64,000 nt of DNA from a virus. The notes below the pieces were generated by a model. The model saw only the letters and a program-made list of their open reading frames with translations, was not told where the DNA came from and made no database searches. The position numbers and the translations under genes are program-made. Shown in pieces: positions 49,821 through 58,226 of this stretch; the stretch's first letter is position 1; each line of letters starts with the position of its first letter. Location: positions 64,001 to 128,000 of the IMG/VR virus record IMGVR_UViG_3300041405_000299. One strand, 5' to 3'.

Positions 49821-50094
49821 GCAGTCGTTTCTCCATGTAAATAACAACACAGGTGTAAACCCCTGTGGTACCCGAGATCGAGTCTTTGCGTTCGAGGACA
49901 ACAACGTCACCACTTAAGCTGCGGGTCAGCAGCGTTTCAAGTGGGATGGTATCATCATCTTCGCCGCCGATCGTGAAGTGACCGACGCGATAGACGAACT
50001 GCGACGGGTCAAACCCGACGTCTTCAAGAGCCGGGGTCATCCCCGGCATGCTCGATCCCTTATTGCTGGTTTCCAGCGGATTGATCTTGCTCAT
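49813..50094 (-). CDS. Small unknown protein between portal and RNA polymerase
   Basis: 93 aa from ATG 50094 (CAGGAGCAC upstream). Overlaps the portal end by 35 nt and the polymerase start by 8 nt. C-terminal half beta-like (GDVVVLERKDSISGTTGVYTC), N-terminus flexible. Tight coupling hints at an assembly or polymerase-associated role; nothing recognised. Confidence 0.6.
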   Translation of the reverse strand: MSKINPLETSNKGSSMPGMTPALEDVGFDPSQFVYRVGHFTIGGEDDDTIPLETLLTRSLSGDVVVLERKDSISGTTGVYTCVVIYMEKRLHA

Positions 50095-51796
50095 TTTGTG
50101 CTCCTGGTTGTTCTTCGGAACTGCCCGGCTGAGGCAGATCATTCAGGACGCCCATCACGGTTTGATACAGTGTTGGGTCGTTGTGTTGGATTTCCATAAG
50201 GATATCACGTTGTGCCTCTGGAGTTCCAGCTGCCAGCACTTTCTTCGCGATCGCGTAAGCTTCCTTACGGTTATCTTCGTAGCCAGAAGAGTCCTTGTCA
50301 CTGCTCAAGCCTTTCGACTTCATGTACATCGCTTTGTCGACCAGATCTTTGACCTCGATTTCCTTCTCGGAAACGGCCACTTGGTCACGACCCATTTTGT
50401 CGAGCTCTTCGTTGTAGTCCATACCGTACGCTTCAAGCAGGGTAGAGGCAGACACAACTTTCGCTTTCCACATGTCGAGCATGGCCGCTTTGAGCGCTTC
50501 GTTATCCGTAAGTTTAAACGGCACGAGCTTAACGTCGGTGATCTCGATAGCCAGATACTGAGCGATCTTCTCCATGACCCAGTTGATCAATTCACTGACC
50601 TGACCCACGTAGTTGTTCATCGTGTTCTCAAGCAAACGCAGACCGACCGTTGAGGATGTCCAGTTGGTCGTACCGGACAGCAGCTCACGGGAAACACCCA
50701 TCGACATCAGCTGTTGCTCTTCCGCGTACTGCAGCTCTTGGTTCACCAGCAGTGAACGACCTTGGCCACCCAGTTGCTGATAACCGATCTGCACCGGAGA
50801 AATCAGGATGTGGTTCGGGTCCGTCTTCATCTGACGCATCGTCTTCTTCATGTTCTTCGCAAAGCCACGCATGCTCATCTGAGCAATCGGGTCACCCTGA
50901 GCAGAAGTCTGCTGAGGGAACAGCACACGAAGTGGAACCATGTGTTCGGCGGCCACGGCTTCGTTCGCTTTACGCAGCATCTGTTGATAGAACACCAGGC
51001 CGTAATGCGAGATCAGCGGTGGAATCCCCAGTCCATCGACCATCGAGCCCATCGAGATGGATTTCATGTGGTAGATGTTGCTTGGGTCAAACATGTAGTC
51101 TTTACCAAAACGTACAGCTTCAACCATGGACCATGGAACGGTCGCCAGGAAGAGCGGATCGCCTTGCATGATCTTGCGTTTCACGTCGCCAGGAATCTGG
51201 TAGTAGAACTCAGACTCACCGGTCACCGGGTTATGGTTCAAGGAGACGTGTTCGGGTTTCCACTTCACCAGGTTGATACGGCTGATGTCACGTGACTTGG
51301 TGTCCACCACTTTGTAGTTCACTTTCTGCAGGCAGTTCGGGCATTCACCCTGGAAGACCCACTTCTTGAACGCCGCAAAGCCTGAACGCATCGCTGCTTT
51401 CACTTCGTAGCTCGACTTACAGCTCGGGCAGTGCAGGTGACGGTCGATTGGGAAATAGATCGACGTGTAAACGTTACCCAGCGTGTAGAAGTCAAAGCCG
51501 AAATCACAAAGCTTCTCTTTGAACTTGATGCTCTTGAAGATTTTCTTGTACGTATCAACTGTCAGTTCCTGGTCGGAATCCATCAGGAAGTCCGTGATCG
51601 GATACGAAGACAGCTTACGGATCACCTCAGTCGTCGTTGGCGCCTGGGTGGTAATGTAACGTGACCACTTGATGATGTCGTGGAAGCTACGAGGAATAAA
51701 CTGGTTCGCCTGGTTGAAAAACGGGTTGGGCAGCGTACCGACTTCGTAGCTGTCCGCCATACCGCTAGGCGTAGGGTTCAATCCGAACATTGACAT
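50060..51796 (-). CDS. Portal protein with zinc-ribbon insertion
   Basis: 578 aa. ATG 51796 is chosen because GAGGAAAACC precedes it; an ATG five codons earlier lacks a ribosome site. Portals form the dodecameric ring for packaging and tail attachment. The stem and wing pattern fits (NIYHMKSISMGSMVDGLGIP, GVSRELLSGTTNWTSSTVGL, and a long C-terminal helical region). A four-cysteine site, C123/C126 and C152/C155 (HCPSCKS, GECPNCLQ), is an added zinc ribbon. The tail is Gln- and Glu-rich. Preceded by a CTAAAATC box. Confidence 0.85.
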   Translation of the reverse strand: MSMFGLNPTPSGMADSYEVGTLPNPFFNQANQFIPRSFHDIIKWSRYITTQAPTTTEVIRKLSSYPITDFLMDSDQELTVDTYKKIFKSIKFKEKLCDFGFDFYTLGNVYTSIYFPIDRHLHCPSCKSSYEVKAAMRSGFAAFKKWVFQGECPNCLQKVNYKVVDTKSRDISRINLVKWKPEHVSLNHNPVTGESEFYYQIPGDVKRKIMQGDPLFLATVPWSMVEAVRFGKDYMFDPSNIYHMKSISMGSMVDGLGIPPLISHYGLVFYQQMLRKANEAVAAEHMVPLRVLFPQQTSAQGDPIAQMSMRGFAKNMKKTMRQMKTDPNHILISPVQIGYQQLGGQGRSLLVNQELQYAEEQQLMSMGVSRELLSGTTNWTSSTVGLRLLENTMNNYVGQVSELINWVMEKIAQYLAIEITDVKLVPFKLTDNEALKAAMLDMWKAKVVSASTLLEAYGMDYNEELDKMGRDQVAVSEKEIEVKDLVDKAMYMKSKGLSSDKDSSGYEDNRKEAYAIAKKVLAAGTPEAQRDILMEIQHNDPTLYQTVMGVLNDLPQPGSSEEQPGAQNEQDQSAGNQQ

Positions 51797-51826
51797 GATG
51801 GTTTTCCTCATTAATTAGACTAACAG

Positions 51827-51834
51827 GATTTTAG
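51827..51834 (-). promoter_or_regulatory. Putative late promoter box CTAAAATC
   Basis: One-base variant of the CTAAAATA box, 31 nt before the portal start; it heads the portal and polymerase genes. Confidence 0.4.
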
Positions 51835-51860
51835 CGGATCCCACGATTGGAATCCACTCT

Positions 51861-51870
51861 GGTATAAGTA
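51861..51870 (+). promoter_or_regulatory. Putative promoter box GGTATAAGTA
   Basis: CTGGTATAAGTAAGGTGTAA is identical to the site at 10412; 31 nt before the 51901 gene. Confidence 0.5.
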
Positions 51871-51900
51871 AGGTGTAACGAAACTAGAGGAAACTTTCTA

Positions 51901-52065
51901 ATGTCCGTCTTGAAGAATTTCAAACAGTCTAAACAATCTACCGCGGTAACCCTGTCCCTTATCGCAGCAAGCGCCTTTGCTATCGGTGCCGTTCACTTTC
52001 ACAACAAACGTATCGAAGAGCTGGAACGCAAAGTCGATCATATCATCAATGACATGGAGAAGTAA
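51901..52065 (+). CDS. Small membrane protein, FKQ family member 1
   Basis: 54 aa from ATG 51901 (AGAGGAAA upstream). Begins MSVLKNFKQS, has one transmembrane stretch (TVALSLIAASAFAIGAVHF-like) and a short charged coiled end (RIEELERKVDHI). The same opening recurs in the next gene. Inner-membrane location likely; function unknown. Confidence 0.6.
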   Translation: MSVLKNFKQSKQSTAVTLSLIAASAFAIGAVHFHNKRIEELERKVDHIINDMEK

Positions 52066-52068
52066 CTC

Positions 52069-52284
52069 ATGAGCGTATTAAAGAATTTCAAGCAGTCAGC
52101 CGGTAAAGGTGCCATGGTTGGTTTGGTCGTAGGATCTGCCGTCGGTGTCGTTGCGGGTGCGTACGTTATCCGTCAGCAGCAAAAGACGCTGAACATGCAC
52201 AACCAGGCTATCATGATGAACACCTCTGCTATCCTGGCACTGACCACTCACGTGGCTAAGCAACAGAAATCCAATAACCAATAG
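52069..52284 (+). CDS. Small membrane protein, FKQ family member 2
   Basis: 71 aa, opening MSVLKNFKQS exactly as in the preceding gene, then a glycine-rich membrane helix (GAMVGLVVGSAVGVVAGAYV) and a polar tail. Three bases after the previous stop. Clearly a paralogue that has diverged after the opening. Confidence 0.65.
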   Translation: MSVLKNFKQSAGKGAMVGLVVGSAVGVVAGAYVIRQQQKTLNMHNQAIMMNTSAILALTTHVAKQQKSNNQ

Positions 52285-52291
52285 CTGAAAA

Positions 52292-52367
52292 GGTATAAGT
52301 TAGTTGTATACAGAATAGGCGTAAACCGCCTAAGTATCAATATCTTACAAGCGAAACGGTATAAGTA
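52292..52367 (+). promoter_or_regulatory. Two tandem promoter boxes
   Basis: GGTATAAGTT at 52292 and GGTATAAGTA at 52358, with a small AGGCG-TAAAC-CGCCT hairpin between them; they precede the 52414 gene. Confidence 0.5.
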
Positions 52368-52413
52368 GTTTGTAGTAAGAGTACCATTAAACTTTCATCC
52401 CTAGGAGAATACC

Positions 52414-52875
52414 ATGACTACCCCTAACAAAAACACTGCTGCTAAAAACATGACTTCTGACGAAATGGCCGAGATGATGCAAAACATCCTGAACGGTCAG
52501 CAGGAACTGTTAAACAAGCAGGAAACGATGAGCCGCACCGTCGGTGAATTCGATTCTCGTCTGAGCAAGATCGAGAACAAAACTGTACAGCAACCGGCTG
52601 CGGAAGCACTGGAAGCGGCAGTTGAAGCTCAGGCTGCCAAAGCTGGCGTGCTGGGCAAATTCAAACAAGCCTCTACCGGTAAGAAAGTGGTTATCGCAAC
52701 CGCTACTACTGCCGTTGTTGCAGGCGCTGCGTATGCCGGTTACAAAGGCTACGAAATGTACCAGGGTCGTAAAGAAGTTCTGGATAGCAACATCGTGAAC
52801 GTCGATGCACTGGGTACTGCAATTACCCCAGCTAAGCAGGATGCTATCCGTCAAGGCTTGAGCATCTCCAAGTAA
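52414..52875 (+). CDS. Membrane protein with coiled coil, FKQ family member 3
   Basis: 153 aa with AGGAG upstream. First 60 residues are a likely coiled coil (MAEMMQNILNGQQELLNKQE). Then comes VLGKFKQAS, the family motif in internal position, followed by a membrane helix (VVIATATTAVVAGAAYAGY) and a soluble tail. Probably cytoplasmic coiled coil anchored in the inner membrane. Confidence 0.65.
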   Translation: MTTPNKNTAAKNMTSDEMAEMMQNILNGQQELLNKQETMSRTVGEFDSRLSKIENKTVQQPAAEALEAAVEAQAAKAGVLGKFKQASTGKKVVIATATTAVVAGAAYAGYKGYEMYQGRKEVLDSNIVNVDALGTAITPAKQDAIRQGLSISK

Positions 52876-52921
52876 CCCACTATCGAGGGGTCAATAGCTA
52901 AGGCCCCTTAAGGATTTAATC

Positions 52922-53152
52922 ATGGCAGTAGAACCAAAACCGGGTCTCCTCGGGAAGTTTAAACAAAGTGATGAAAGCGTAAAATTGGCTGTAGCGGTAG
53001 GCGCTGGAGTCGCCGTCGGCGTGGCCGGTACCCTGGCGTTACAGGCGTACGGCAAAAAGCGAGAGAATGATGCGTTCCGCACTGCGATCGGCGGTGAGCT
53101 GGACGCCACCCCTCGCGCTCTGGCTGTGGTCCGCATCACACCGCAACAGTAA
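52922..53152 (+). CDS. Small membrane protein, FKQ family member 4
   Basis: 76 aa from ATG 52922, AAGGATTT upstream. LLGKFKQSDE, then a Gly/Ala/Val membrane helix (VAVGAGVAVGVAGTLALQAYG) and a basic, polar tail. Fourth consecutive gene with the motif and topology. Confidence 0.65.
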   Translation: MAVEPKPGLLGKFKQSDESVKLAVAVGAGVAVGVAGTLALQAYGKKRENDAFRTAIGGELDATPRALAVVRITPQQ

Positions 53153-53161
53153 CTGGTAAGC

Positions 53162-53236
53162 CCTGTAGTGCTCAGTGTATCCTCCCCGGACACAATCGAC
53201 TGAGCGCTACAGGCATCCCAAAGGCTACGGCCTTTT
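53162..53236 (+). ncRNA. Long hairpin with CCTCCCC loop, structured RNA candidate
   Basis: CCTGTAGTGCTCAGT (53162-53176) pairs with ACTGAGCGCTACAGG (53199-53213) over 15 bp with one G-U. An inner stem GTATCC/GGACAC has one mismatch and closes a TCCCC loop (53183-53187); CCTCCCC resembles an anti-Shine-Dalgarno. A weak terminator (AAGGC-TAC-GGCC then TTTTTT) follows to 53236. It may be a small RNA or a leader of the 53259 gene. Confidence 0.5.
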
Positions 53237-53258
53237 TTACTTTACATTAGGGTTAACG

Positions 53259-53543
53259 ATGGATTACATGCAAATTGTGAAAGACGCACGAGATCCTAAC
53301 TCGAAGGATAACTCTCTGCGTTTGTTTTGGGCGAAGTACCAGCAGGTTAGCCATCACGTGAAAGACCGCAACATCATTTGCTTTCCGATGAAGGTGTTGG
53401 AAACGAACGTGAAGAGAATCGCTGAGTTAGCGAAAGAGATTCGGTTGCAAGCGGATAAAGATCTGAGGGATAAGGCCGCCAAGGAAGCCCTCGAGCTTGT
53501 CGAGAAATCCCTGACGACCATGGATGAACTGCTTAAATTGTGA
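53259..53543 (+). CDS. Small helical protein, unknown
   Basis: 94 aa from ATG 53259 (AGGGTTAACG upstream); the longer frame is rejected since it runs through the hairpin. Charged helices, coiled-coil-like (VKRIAELAKEIRLQADKDLRD). Its 3' end overlaps the convergent virion gene by 11 nt. No known family. Confidence 0.6.
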   Translation: MDYMQIVKDARDPNSKDNSLRLFWAKYQQVSHHVKDRNIICFPMKVLETNVKRIAELAKEIRLQADKDLRDKAAKEALELVEKSLTTMDELLKL

Positions 53544-54465
53544 TGTTACCGTAGGTGTAAACCCGGGTTTGCACCACAGTTACTTCTGTGTCGTAGTCCA
53601 GTTCTCCGCCGAGGATGACTGTGTGGTTAACAGTATCGATCGAGAAGTTAGTCTGGTGAACACCAGATACGAACACGTCCAGTGAATCCTTACCGTAAGT
53701 CAGGTCGATATCCGGGAAGTTAGTCAGGTTCACGATCTTAGAACCTTTCACCACGGTTTGCGACGCACGGTACTTGATGAAACGGGCGTTTTCCAGCTTG
53801 GTCTTCGACTGACCGGTAACCAGATCGGAGATGTTTGACTGATCAACCCAGTGGATTGACGTGATGTCATTCTTCGTCAGGCTCGTCTGGCCGTATTTGA
53901 TCACGAAGCTCAGTACCGCGGTATTGCCGGTATCGGGATACATGATCGGTTCCGCCTGCGTTGAGTCATACTCGCCGCTCGACTTCAAGGCAAAACGGGC
54001 CACTTTGGTCAGAGAGTCAACACCCGGAACGATTGACGTTGCCGTTGCTTCTTCCATGTAACCCTGCAGCAGGTACTTAATGCTCTTGCCGGCAGTGGTC
54101 GGTGCCGCGACGTTCACCAGATTGGTTGGCTCGTCGTGGATCGCCATGGTCGGTACACGGAAATTCGGGTTGTCGATGTCATACGGAATCGTCTGAATCA
54201 AGTAGCCGAACAGTACGTTCAGGTTCAGACCACCTGGGAAATACAGGTTGCCAACGAACGCTTGGTCTGTAGCAAACTGGATGCCGATGGCAGCCGCTGC
54301 CAGAGAACCGCGGTTGAACGACCCCTTGGTGATATCCAGCTGATCTGCTAGAATTACCATGTTGTCCATAATGTCCTTCAGAGGACGGTTATCGACGTCT
54401 ACATAGTAGGGGTCCAACTGCGTGTAGTAGCGGACCTGCTTTAATTTCGATTGAGTTGTAGCCAT
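53533..54465 (-). CDS. Probable baseplate or tail fibre protein
   Basis: 310 aa, with GAGGATAAC before the ATG. The N-terminal YYTQLDPYYVDVDNRPLKDI pattern is, to my knowledge, seen in phage tail/baseplate structural proteins. The remainder is beta-rich. Preceded by a TTAAACTA box. A single late gene amid plus-strand genes. Precise role not determined. Confidence 0.5.
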   Translation of the reverse strand: MATTQSKLKQVRYYTQLDPYYVDVDNRPLKDIMDNMVILADQLDITKGSFNRGSLAAAAIGIQFATDQAFVGNLYFPGGLNLNVLFGYLIQTIPYDIDNPNFRVPTMAIHDEPTNLVNVAAPTTAGKSIKYLLQGYMEEATATSIVPGVDSLTKVARFALKSSGEYDSTQAEPIMYPDTGNTAVLSFVIKYGQTSLTKNDITSIHWVDQSNISDLVTGQSKTKLENARFIKYRASQTVVKGSKIVNLTNFPDIDLTYGKDSLDVFVSGVHQTNFSIDTVNHTVILGGELDYDTEVTVVQTRVYTYGNITI

Positions 54466-54500
54466 GTTGTGTTATCCTCGCGCTAGGAACAGGTTACCCA

Positions 54501-54508
54501 TAGTTTAA
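54501..54508 (-). promoter_or_regulatory. Putative late promoter box TTAAACTA
   Basis: Minus-strand TTAAACTA 36 nt before the start at 54465; same octamer as before the Ig-like genes. Confidence 0.4.
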
Positions 54509-54521
54509 CCATAGGTGGAGC

Positions 54522-56438
54522 ATGCAATTAACTTTCACTCCGGACAGGAAGAACATTCGGTTCGTTCCTGAGACGACGGCCGAGGATACGATCCTTACGG
54601 CGTTCCCGGCTTTGTATAAGGTACGCGGCGAGCGTTGGGCGCCGGCATTCCCTAGTATTTTACAGAATATCGTCGGGCGTTTAAAGAAGAAGCTCAAGAC
54701 GCCGATCCAAACCAAAGAAAAAGACATCGTTGACTTGCTCCGCAAGGAATCGACCTTACTCCCAATCCCTGATCACTTCAAGTATCACACGCAACCGCTC
54801 GAGCACCAAGAGCTCGCCCTTCGTTTCCTTTACACTCGGGGCGGCGGAGGTTTACTGCTGGATCCGGGTTTAGGGAAAACGAAGGTCGTCCTCGATTACA
54901 TCGCGTTGATGGGCTTTAAGAAAAGCCTGATCGTCTGCCCAGTGGCCCTGCGTCACGTGTGGCTCGATGAGGTTCGGGACCATCGTCCGGACAAGACGAT
55001 TCACATCATGGAATCCACTAACTGGAATCGCTCTTTGATTTCCGCCCGCCAGCGTGTGGAGAAATGGGAGAAGATCTTAGCGGAGCTCGAGGAGGGTACC
55101 GAGAAGTGGAAGCGTGCCCGGGCTAACGTGAAGTCGGCAGAACGTGAAGTGGCCAACATCCCGAATAAACGTGAAGCTGACTTGGCGGCCGCGGCGGCAG
55201 CTGACATTATCGTGATCAACTACAACAAGGCGGTCATAGATACGGACCTGGTCTCTCATGGGATTGCAACCGGTGTGGACTTCTTGTCGAAGAACTTCAA
55301 GATCGACTTCGTGGCACTCGATGAAGCCCTCATCAAGACTCACAACTCGGCCCGTACCCGCGATCTCCTGAAGCTCGCCGCGGTGGTGCCGTACCGTGTG
55401 ATCATGTCTGGAACGCTCATCAACAACACGGCCCTGGATGCCTTTGCTCCGATTCGTTTCCTCCAGCCAGCCCTGACCGGTATGGCGTACGGGAAATTCG
55501 ATCAGCATTACGGCATCAAGATTAAACCTCGGGGCAAATCCTTCGAGGTGACCATCGGGGTAAGCAAGGCCAACGTACAGGAAATCCGAGAGATCCTCGA
55601 GTCTTGCTCAATCGTCATGCGGAAAGAAGACTGGCTGCAGCTGCCTCAGAAGAATTACCATCCGGTACGCTTCGAAATGTCGGAAATCCAAAAGGCGATG
55701 TATTCTGGACTTGTTAGCAATTACGTCTACACTTTACCTAATGGCGAAGTCGTGGCGGTGGATAACGGTCTGGGCATGCTCTCGAAGGTACAGCAGATCG
55801 CCAATGGCTTCCTGTACTACAAAGAGCAGGAAGATGACTACCTGGACATCCTGTTTGGCGGCGAAAAGAAAGAATCGCCCCGCAAGACGTACTTCTTCGA
55901 TGAACAACCGAAGTTGAACGTGTTGGGTGGGTTGATGGATGGCGATATCGCCGGCCGCAAGTTCATCCTGTGGTACAACTGTCAGGCAGAGCACGAGCTG
56001 ATCACTCGTTTCCTCGATCGCCGAGGTGTGAGTCATCTCTCGGTTCGCGGCGGCACGAAAGACACGGGCGCCATCGTCCGTCAGTTCAACACCGATCCTT
56101 CCGTGACGGTGATGATCTGCCAAGCCAAAGCTGTGAACTACGGGATTACCGTACTCGGAAAAGACCCGGAAGCCCTCGAAGGTATCGAGGAAGTACTACC
56201 GGAATTCTCCACCCGTGTGTACACTCACGTGTTCTATTCATTGAATTACTCTCTGGAAGTGTTTTTGCAGCAGCAAGACCGCTCGCACCGTATCGGTCAA
56301 ACCCACGAGGTGGACTATTACATCCTCTTGGCCGAGTGTGAGGCCGAAACGCAGGTCTACGAAGCGCTTCAAAACAAGATGGTGATCCGTGAATCGGTAC
56401 TCGTGGACTTTTCGAAAAGACTTAAACCACTGGTATAA
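54522..56438 (+). CDS. SNF2-family helicase with DEAL in motif II
   Basis: 638 aa. Motif I DPGLGKT at 114-120; motif II reads ALDEALIK, DEAL rather than DEAH; motif III SGTLINNTALD; motif VI QQQDRSHRIGQTHEVDYYIL. These are SNF2-type translocase motifs. A charged helical insertion (about 170-215) lies between Ia and II. Likely roles are recombination, replication fork handling or displacement of proteins from DNA. Its stop codon (CTG GTA TAA) forms the next gene's promoter box. The start overlaps the divergent late promoter region. Confidence 0.87.
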   Translation: MQLTFTPDRKNIRFVPETTAEDTILTAFPALYKVRGERWAPAFPSILQNIVGRLKKKLKTPIQTKEKDIVDLLRKESTLLPIPDHFKYHTQPLEHQELALRFLYTRGGGGLLLDPGLGKTKVVLDYIALMGFKKSLIVCPVALRHVWLDEVRDHRPDKTIHIMESTNWNRSLISARQRVEKWEKILAELEEGTEKWKRARANVKSAEREVANIPNKREADLAAAAAADIIVINYNKAVIDTDLVSHGIATGVDFLSKNFKIDFVALDEALIKTHNSARTRDLLKLAAVVPYRVIMSGTLINNTALDAFAPIRFLQPALTGMAYGKFDQHYGIKIKPRGKSFEVTIGVSKANVQEIREILESCSIVMRKEDWLQLPQKNYHPVRFEMSEIQKAMYSGLVSNYVYTLPNGEVVAVDNGLGMLSKVQQIANGFLYYKEQEDDYLDILFGGEKKESPRKTYFFDEQPKLNVLGGLMDGDIAGRKFILWYNCQAEHELITRFLDRRGVSHLSVRGGTKDTGAIVRQFNTDPSVTVMICQAKAVNYGITVLGKDPEALEGIEEVLPEFSTRVYTHVFYSLNYSLEVFLQQQDRSHRIGQTHEVDYYILLAECEAETQVYEALQNKMVIRESVLVDFSKRLKPLV

Positions 56439-56441
56439 GAA
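56432..56441 (+). promoter_or_regulatory. Putative promoter box GGTATAAGAA
   Basis: TGGTATAAGAAAAGAGTGTA overlaps the end of the SNF2 gene, 31 nt before the 56473 gene. Confidence 0.45.
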
Positions 56442-56472
56442 AAGAGTGTATACACACAATTGAGGTTAAGTA

Positions 56473-58086
56473 ATGCTTACGGATTTCTTCCCGTTTTCTT
56501 CGATTCGAGAAACGCAAGAACGAGTTTTGACTGCTCTGGATCCCATTCTGGAGCGTCATCGTTTCGTTCTGTTGGAAAGTCCTGTCGGTTCTGGGAAGTC
56601 AGGTATGGGTATCGCCTTTGCTCTGCAAGGAGGTGAAAGCTTCATCCTGACTCCTCGAAAGAGCCTTCAAGATCAGTACTTTGATGATTTCAGCGAACAC
56701 GTAGTAACACTTAAAGGCCGCTCGGCCTACCCCTGCGTCGACCCCAGACGTCCAGGGCTTGAATCTTTACCGGTTCATCAGATCGAAAGTGAAATTCTTG
56801 AGGGTAATCTCTCCCCGCGTTTCCTGCAGGGAATCATGTGTAACCAGGGCCGATGCTTAACCCCGACCACACCGGATGCCCGTATCGCCTATCAGGAGAG
56901 CTGTGAGCGTCTGTCCGGGATTCAGTGCCCATATCAGACAGCAGTGAACCTGGCCATGGAGTCAGATCACGTGGTGTGTAACCTGCACTCTTTCATCTTC
57001 CAGACGAACTACGCTGGCCGCTTTGAGCGTCGCCCGCGGTTGGTCATCGATGAGTGTCACGACTTGTCAGGTATCGTCCGAGATACTGTTGCCAAGACGA
57101 TATTCATCAAAGGTGTTCGATTGGAAGAGACTCCCGCTATGGACCGTTGGTCTATGCAGGATTGGCAGCGTTACTTCCGGGCTCCGGCTAACCAGCCGAT
57201 GGGTGCCTTCACCCGTGAGTATCGGCAGTATCTGAGTGATTTAGGCGAACAGATCGACAACATGTACGTCGTCAATAGTGATGGTACAACCAGCAGCATG
57301 ATGTTTGGGCCTTTCGCCGCCGACGTCGTGATTAAAGACAGTGGTACGCTCTTCACGTTTCGTCCTCTGGACGTGTCCCGTCAATCCCGCTCTTTGATCT
57401 TCGACCACGCGGACAAGATTCTGCTCATGTCCGGTACGATCTTCAGCAAGAACATGTTCTGCTATGAGAACGGGTTGGACCCGGCGGAAACGGCATACCT
57501 GCGGGTGAACTCAACGTTCCCTGTGGCTAACCGTCCTGTCGTGCTCGATCCGGGTGCTGTGAAAACCAGTGCTGCAGAATGGGACAACAACTTCGGTCAT
57601 CTCATCGATCGAATCCGTCGGATCCTTAACCGTCACCCCGAGGATAAAGGTCTGATCCACGCGAGTAGCTATGTTAAAGCCGCCCAGTTACGGGAAGCAC
57701 TCGGCTCTCGCACTGTAACGCACAACTCTGATGACTTTGCAGTTCAGCTGTCAGGGTTCTATCGTCGTCGTGACAACTCGGTCTTCATCTCACCGATCTG
57801 TCAGCAAGGCGTCGATTTCAAGGATGATCGTGCACGTTTCCAGATCGTCACCACTGTTCCCTACCTCAATGTCGGTGACAAGGTAGTGAGCAAGATGATG
57901 GCCCGGAACCCGGCATGGTACGATTTGAAAACACTAGTAGTATTCGGCCAGATGTTAGGACGGCCAGTAAGATCAGAGCAAGACTACGGGATCACTTATC
58001 TACTCGATAGCCGATTCCCATCCTTTCTACACCGCACACGCCAGTGGATACCACAGTGGCTGAAGGATTCCTTCGAGGGGTTTTAA
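56473..58086 (+). CDS. XPD/DinG-like helicase with Fe-S cysteines
   Basis: 537 aa. Walker A PVGSGKS at 37-43; DECH at 193-196 (VIDECHD); LLMSGTIF motif III; a C-terminal helicase domain with GQMLGRPVRSEQD. Cysteines C88, C123, C128, C144 and C152 lie between motifs I and II, where XPD and DinG carry a 4Fe-4S cluster. It would unwind DNA 5'-3', including damaged or R-loop structures. It starts a run of plus-strand nucleic-acid genes. Confidence 0.88.
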   Translation: MLTDFFPFSSIRETQERVLTALDPILERHRFVLLESPVGSGKSGMGIAFALQGGESFILTPRKSLQDQYFDDFSEHVVTLKGRSAYPCVDPRRPGLESLPVHQIESEILEGNLSPRFLQGIMCNQGRCLTPTTPDARIAYQESCERLSGIQCPYQTAVNLAMESDHVVCNLHSFIFQTNYAGRFERRPRLVIDECHDLSGIVRDTVAKTIFIKGVRLEETPAMDRWSMQDWQRYFRAPANQPMGAFTREYRQYLSDLGEQIDNMYVVNSDGTTSSMMFGPFAADVVIKDSGTLFTFRPLDVSRQSRSLIFDHADKILLMSGTIFSKNMFCYENGLDPAETAYLRVNSTFPVANRPVVLDPGAVKTSAAEWDNNFGHLIDRIRRILNRHPEDKGLIHASSYVKAAQLREALGSRTVTHNSDDFAVQLSGFYRRRDNSVFISPICQQGVDFKDDRARFQIVTTVPYLNVGDKVVSKMMARNPAWYDLKTLVVFGQMLGRPVRSEQDYGITYLLDSRFPSFLHRTRQWIPQWLKDSFEGF

Positions 58087-58226
58087 TGAATATCTGGAAC
58101 TGGGGTTATTTCCCGAACGGAGATGAAGATGAAGATCGAAACGAACGATTGTCAACTAACGATAACGCCCGAGGGCGTCTACGAGAGAAAAACCATCGAA
58201 AAGAAGACGAAGTTAGCTATGGCTAG
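58086..58226 (+). CDS. Short charged peptide, uncertain
   Basis: 46 codons beginning in the stop of the helicase gene (TAATG) with GAGGGG upstream. Aromatic start (MNIWNWGYF), then a run of charged residues. It overlaps the 58129 frame for 98 nt, so possibly only one of the two is translated. Confidence 0.35.
   Translation: MNIWNWGYFPNGDEDEDRNERLSTNDNARGRLREKNHRKEDEVSYG

Noticed and set aside
53160-53215. tRNA or tmRNA reading of the hairpin
   Set aside because: No D-arm, anticodon arm or TPsiC-type sequence; it is a single long hairpin.
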